A DNA stretch of 64,000 nucleotides from Polaromonas eurypsychrophila (GTDB taxonomy: Bacteria; Pseudomonadota; Gammaproteobacteria; Burkholderiales; Burkholderiaceae_C), in NCBI RefSeq assembly GCF_014641715.1, contig NZ_BMIG01000008.1, positions 8,001 to 72,000 of the forward strand, read 5' to 3'. The number at the start of each line of letters is the position of its first letter. Positions within the stretch are counted from its first letter, which is position 1. Both the position numbers and the translations under genes were made by a program. The notes beneath the pieces are model-generated. The model was not told the origin of the DNA. It did no database searches and was given only the letters and a program-made list of their open reading frames with translations. This document shows positions 61,720-64,000 of this stretch, piece after piece.

Positions 61720-62700
61720 TTACCAGCGGGGCACAGCTTCATCCTTCAATTGGCTGCGTAACTCGGCATAGTCGGGCACCACGGTGCGCACTGTATCCCA
61801 GAAGCGGGGGCTGTGGTCCATCACACGTAAGTGGCTCAGTTCATGGACCACCACATAGTCGATCACCGACAGCTTGAAATGAATCAACCGCCAGTTCAGC
61901 CGTATCGCGCCGTCGGCGCTGGCACTGCCCCAGCGGGTGCCCGCGCTGCTCAGGCTGAGTTTGCGCCATTGCACACCCAGATGCGGAGCAAAGTGATTCA
62001 GACGCTCGGTAAAGATTTGTTTGGCCTGCCGCATCAACCAGGCTTGCACCGAGTCGCGTATCTGCTCGGCCGTGGCATCCTGCGCCAGGCCAATGTGCAA
62101 GGTTTTCTGCGGGGCTGCGGGGTCGCCGGCAAGTTCGGCGATCTTGAGTTCACCGCCGATGCTGCCGAAGGCGTGGCGCGGGTCGATCACCAGCGTAACG
62201 GGCTCGCCGAGGAAAGGCAGCGACGCGCCATCGCGCCAGTCGATGCGGGCGGCTTCAAGGCGGTCGTGCCGCGCGCGGGTTTCCTGCAACTTGGCCACGA
62301 TCCAGCCAGTTTTTTCCTGCACGGCCTTGTCGATTTCATACAGCGGCACCCATTTGGGCGCACTGACCACCAGCCCTTCGGCGCCCACAGAAAAACCGAT
62401 GGTGCGGCGCTTGCCACGCCGAAACTGATAAGCCACCACCATGTCACCGAGCAGCGCTTCACGCGTGGCCGCCGGGTGACGGTAGGTGGCCGGTGCCAGT
62501 ACCTGCTGCAAGGTCTGCGCGGGTAGCAGATCTTCAGGGGTCAGAATTGCTATCTTTTCAGGAGCTGCTTGCTCATGCAGAACATGGGCCGGAGGCCGAT
62601 TTGACTGTATTTTTCGGGGTCGGCGAGGGCGTGAACCGGCCGGGCTGGCTGGCGCACTGTCAAACAGATCAAGCGTGAACTGGAGAAGCCTTTGCATCAT
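61720..62700 (-). CDS. M48-like/YgjP metallopeptidase
   Basis: The protein has 326 residues. The zinc motif is YVVVHELSHLRVMDHSPRFW (HExxH, then a downstream His). The preceding part has IGFSVGAEGLVVSAP and APHLGVQWRKLSLSSAGTRW, typical of the YgjP/DUF45 family. The N-terminal region (KIQSNRPPAHVLHEQAAPEK, then IAIL) is an in-frame RepB copy. It is next to plsC and gmhB, as in related bacteria. The function of the family is unknown. Confidence 0.85.
   Translation of the reverse strand: MMQRLLQFTLDLFDSAPASPAGSRPRRPRKIQSNRPPAHVLHEQAAPEKIAILTPEDLLPAQTLQQVLAPATYRHPAATREALLGDMVVAYQFRRGKRRTIGFSVGAEGLVVSAPKWVPLYEIDKAVQEKTGWIVAKLQETRARHDRLEAARIDWRDGASLPFLGEPVTLVIDPRHAFGSIGGELKIAELAGDPAAPQKTLHIGLAQDATAEQIRDSVQAWLMRQAKQIFTERLNHFAPHLGVQWRKLSLSSAGTRWGSASADGAIRLNWRLIHFKLSVIDYVVVHELSHLRVMDHSPRFWDTVRTVVPDYAELRSQLKDEAVPRW
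62543..62606. repeat. RepB repeat inside the M48 gene
   Basis: AGAATTGCTATCTTTTCAGG, then GAGCTGCTTGC, ATGGGCCGGAGGCCGATTTG. It has the same start and end as the copy at 44331. Confidence 0.85.
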
Positions 62701-62726
62701 GACAGTTTAGCGCTGCAGTCCCGAAT

Positions 62727-63482
62727 TCAAACCCTGGCGCCAGCAGTTTCTGGATAGGCTTGCGGATCCAGCCGCCGCATCTCGGCTTCAATCCAGGCCT
62801 GGACTTCCTGCATCAGTTCTTCGGGCTTGCGGCCGACGCTGCTTATTGGCTTGCCTATCGAGATGTCAACGATGCCCGGCTTCTTGATGAAAGCCTTTCG
62901 CGGCCAGCATTTGGCCGAGGTCACCGCGATCGGGATCACCGGCGCGCCGGTCTCGATGGCCAGCCGCGTGCCGCCGGTTTTGTAGACGCCCTGTTGCCCG
63001 CGTTCTATGCGCGTGCCTTCGGGGAACATGATGACCCAGACGCCCTGGCTCATGAGCCGGCGACCCTGATCGACCACCTTGTTGAAGGCCTGGGCGCGCT
63101 GGCTGCGGTCGATGTGGATCATGTCCATGCGCGACATGGCCCAGCCGAAAAACGGCACGTAAAGCAGCTCTTTCTTGAACACATAGGCCAGCGGGTGCGG
63201 CATCAGCGTCGGCATCGAAAAGGTTTCCCAGGTGCTCTGGTGCTTAAGCAGCAGCACGGCGGCGCTGGTCTCCCCGGTCGGCAGGTTTTCCATGCCGGTC
63301 ACCCGGTTTTGAATGCCCAGGATGACCGTGCCGCCGCTGACGGCCAGACGCAGCCAGCCGGCGCACAGCCAGTAAATCTGCGTGCTGCTGCCGAACAGCG
63401 AAAAAATCAGGACGGCGAGGCCCCACGGAATCACGGTGACAGTCATCCACAAAAGATGCAGGATGGAGCGGATCAGTGGCAT
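62727..63482 (-). CDS. plsC: 1-acyl-sn-glycerol-3-phosphate acyltransferase
   Basis: The protein has 251 residues. The catalytic motif is LLLKHQSTWETFSMP (H-x4-D/E type) and the second FPEGTRIERGQQG. An N-terminal hydrophobic segment anchors it in the inner membrane. It adds the second acyl chain in phospholipid synthesis. ATG 63482 was taken over an upstream ATG because conserved MPLIRSILHL starts there. Confidence 0.92.
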   Translation of the reverse strand: MPLIRSILHLLWMTVTVIPWGLAVLIFSLFGSSTQIYWLCAGWLRLAVSGGTVILGIQNRVTGMENLPTGETSAAVLLLKHQSTWETFSMPTLMPHPLAYVFKKELLYVPFFGWAMSRMDMIHIDRSQRAQAFNKVVDQGRRLMSQGVWVIMFPEGTRIERGQQGVYKTGGTRLAIETGAPVIPIAVTSAKCWPRKAFIKKPGIVDISIGKPISSVGRKPEELMQEVQAWIEAEMRRLDPQAYPETAGARV

Positions 63483-63510
63483 GGTTTGTCTTCTCAATCA
63501 AATTTATACG

Positions 63511-63570
63511 TTTCAGGGCTCTAGCCCTTGTTCAAAGGGGGTGGGCAGCTATTGTTCTTATAGCATCAGG
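63511..63570. repeat. RepB repeat between gmhB and plsC
   Basis: On the minus strand: CTGATGCTATAAGAACAATA, GCTGCCCACC, AAGGGCTAGAGCCC. It abuts the gmhB stop codon. Confidence 0.8.
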
Positions 63571-64000
63571 TATTCGCAGCGCGACTCAGGACGAACTCCA
63601 CGAAGGCGCCCAGGTCTGCATGCAGGCGCGTGCCTTCAGGCAGGCCCTCGGGCCGTCCGCCATCCTTGTAGGGCTCGGACTTGCCGGTCAGCACCAGATG
63701 CGGCTCGCAGCCGGCCGCGGCGCCGGCGAGCAGGTCGCGCACCGAGTCACCGGCGGTCGGCACACCCTTGAGTGGCACACCAAAGCGCGCGCCGATCTGC
63801 TCGAACAGGCCGGGCAGCGGCTTGCGGCAGGTACAGCTTTCTTCCGGGCTGTGCGGACAATAAAACACCGCGTCGATGCGTCCGCCCTGTGCAGCCAGCA
63901 ACTTGTGCATCTTGGCGTGCATGGCGTTGAGCGAAGCCACGTCAAACAGGCCGCGGCCCAGCCCCGACTGGTTCGACGCAATCACCACGTGCCAGCCCGC
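63566..64000 (-). CDS. gmhB: D-glycero-beta-D-manno-heptose 1,7-bisphosphate 7-phosphatase (5' end outside window)
   Basis: The C-terminal 144 residues are present. HAD-type features are VVIASNQSGLGRGLFDVASL, YCPHSPEESCTCRKPLPGLF (the Cys/His zinc loop of GmhB) and VPTAGDSVRDLLAGAAAG. It makes heptose 1-phosphate for lipopolysaccharide cores. The N-terminal motif DxDGT lies beyond position 64000. Confidence 0.92.
   Translation of the reverse strand, partial: AGWHVVIASNQSGLGRGLFDVASLNAMHAKMHKLLAAQGGRIDAVFYCPHSPEESCTCRKPLPGLFEQIGARFGVPLKGVPTAGDSVRDLLAGAAAGCEPHLVLTGKSEPYKDGGRPEGLPEGTRLHADLGAFVEFVLSRAANT

Noticed and set aside
1-64000. tRNA and rRNA genes
   Set aside because: No cloverleaf with a TTCGANNC arm or rRNA core was seen by eye. 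A covariance-model scan would be decisive.

Overview
The window reads as chromosomal DNA of a GC-rich betaproteobacterium of the Comamonadaceae (Polaromonas, Rhodoferax or Variovorax-like). Supporting signs are the tandem double UvrA of about 2000 residues, the acyl-CoA and leucine catabolism genes, the order gmhB-plsC-M48 peptidase, an aceK gene, and families of short palindromic repeats. The genus is inferred from gene content, not from a marker gene. No rRNA, tRNA or CRISPR array was found.

Layout. 1-6375: end of a DUF4399 gene and the giant UvrA. 6561-10287: periplasmic binding protein, two unknown small genes and an MFS symporter. 10466-21657: minus-strand leucine/isovalerate block (mccB, acyl-CoA dehydrogenase, liuC, alpha/beta hydrolase, DUF4126, mccA, ghrA, mvaB) followed by a YbaK-DUF1289 fusion and a DsbA-like isomerase, with a divergent AraC regulator. 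21809-28587: two acyl-CoA ligases (one broken by an amber codon), a ThDP enzyme and a GntR regulator. 28730-34145: SGNH-like protein, an AbiE-type toxin-antitoxin pair with paired palindromic operators, a frameshifted YciI gene, DUF427 and an aminotransferase. 34376-40548: a TPR/beta-barrel protein and a glycosyltransferase carrying degenerate receiver and GGDEF domains, convergent with a kinase and a double-receiver regulator. 40702-42955: gene remnants, a HAD phosphatase, YchJ and rhodanese. 43201-49996: acyl-CoA dehydrogenase, thiolase, orf160, aceK, carbonic anhydrase and the SbtB/SbtA bicarbonate pair. 50062-53399: isovaleryl-CoA dehydrogenase, thioesterase, LiuR with two palindromic operators, and an MBL hydrolase. 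53729-61555: two sensor kinases (one without the phospho-accepting histidine) and two response regulators. 61720-64000: M48 peptidase, PlsC and GmhB.

How the genes work together. Ivd, MccA/MccB, LiuC and MvaB make a full route from isovaleryl-CoA to acetyl-CoA and acetoacetate. They sit in two separate blocks: one carries LiuR-like palindromes and the other an AraC regulator. SbtA, SbtB, carbonic anhydrase and AceK may link bicarbonate supply to carboxylation and the glyoxylate shunt.

Most unusual feature. At least four families of short repeats, called here RepA to RepD, plus a 271-bp MITE and a 163-bp palindrome, are spread over the window. Many copies lie inside conserved genes without breaking the frame (uvrA twice, mccA, mccB, an acyl-CoA dehydrogenase, ivd, an M48 peptidase, a YbaK-DUF1289 linker). 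Others supply stop codons, a ribosome binding site or a start codon. RepA to RepD are names for this report only. They were aligned by eye.
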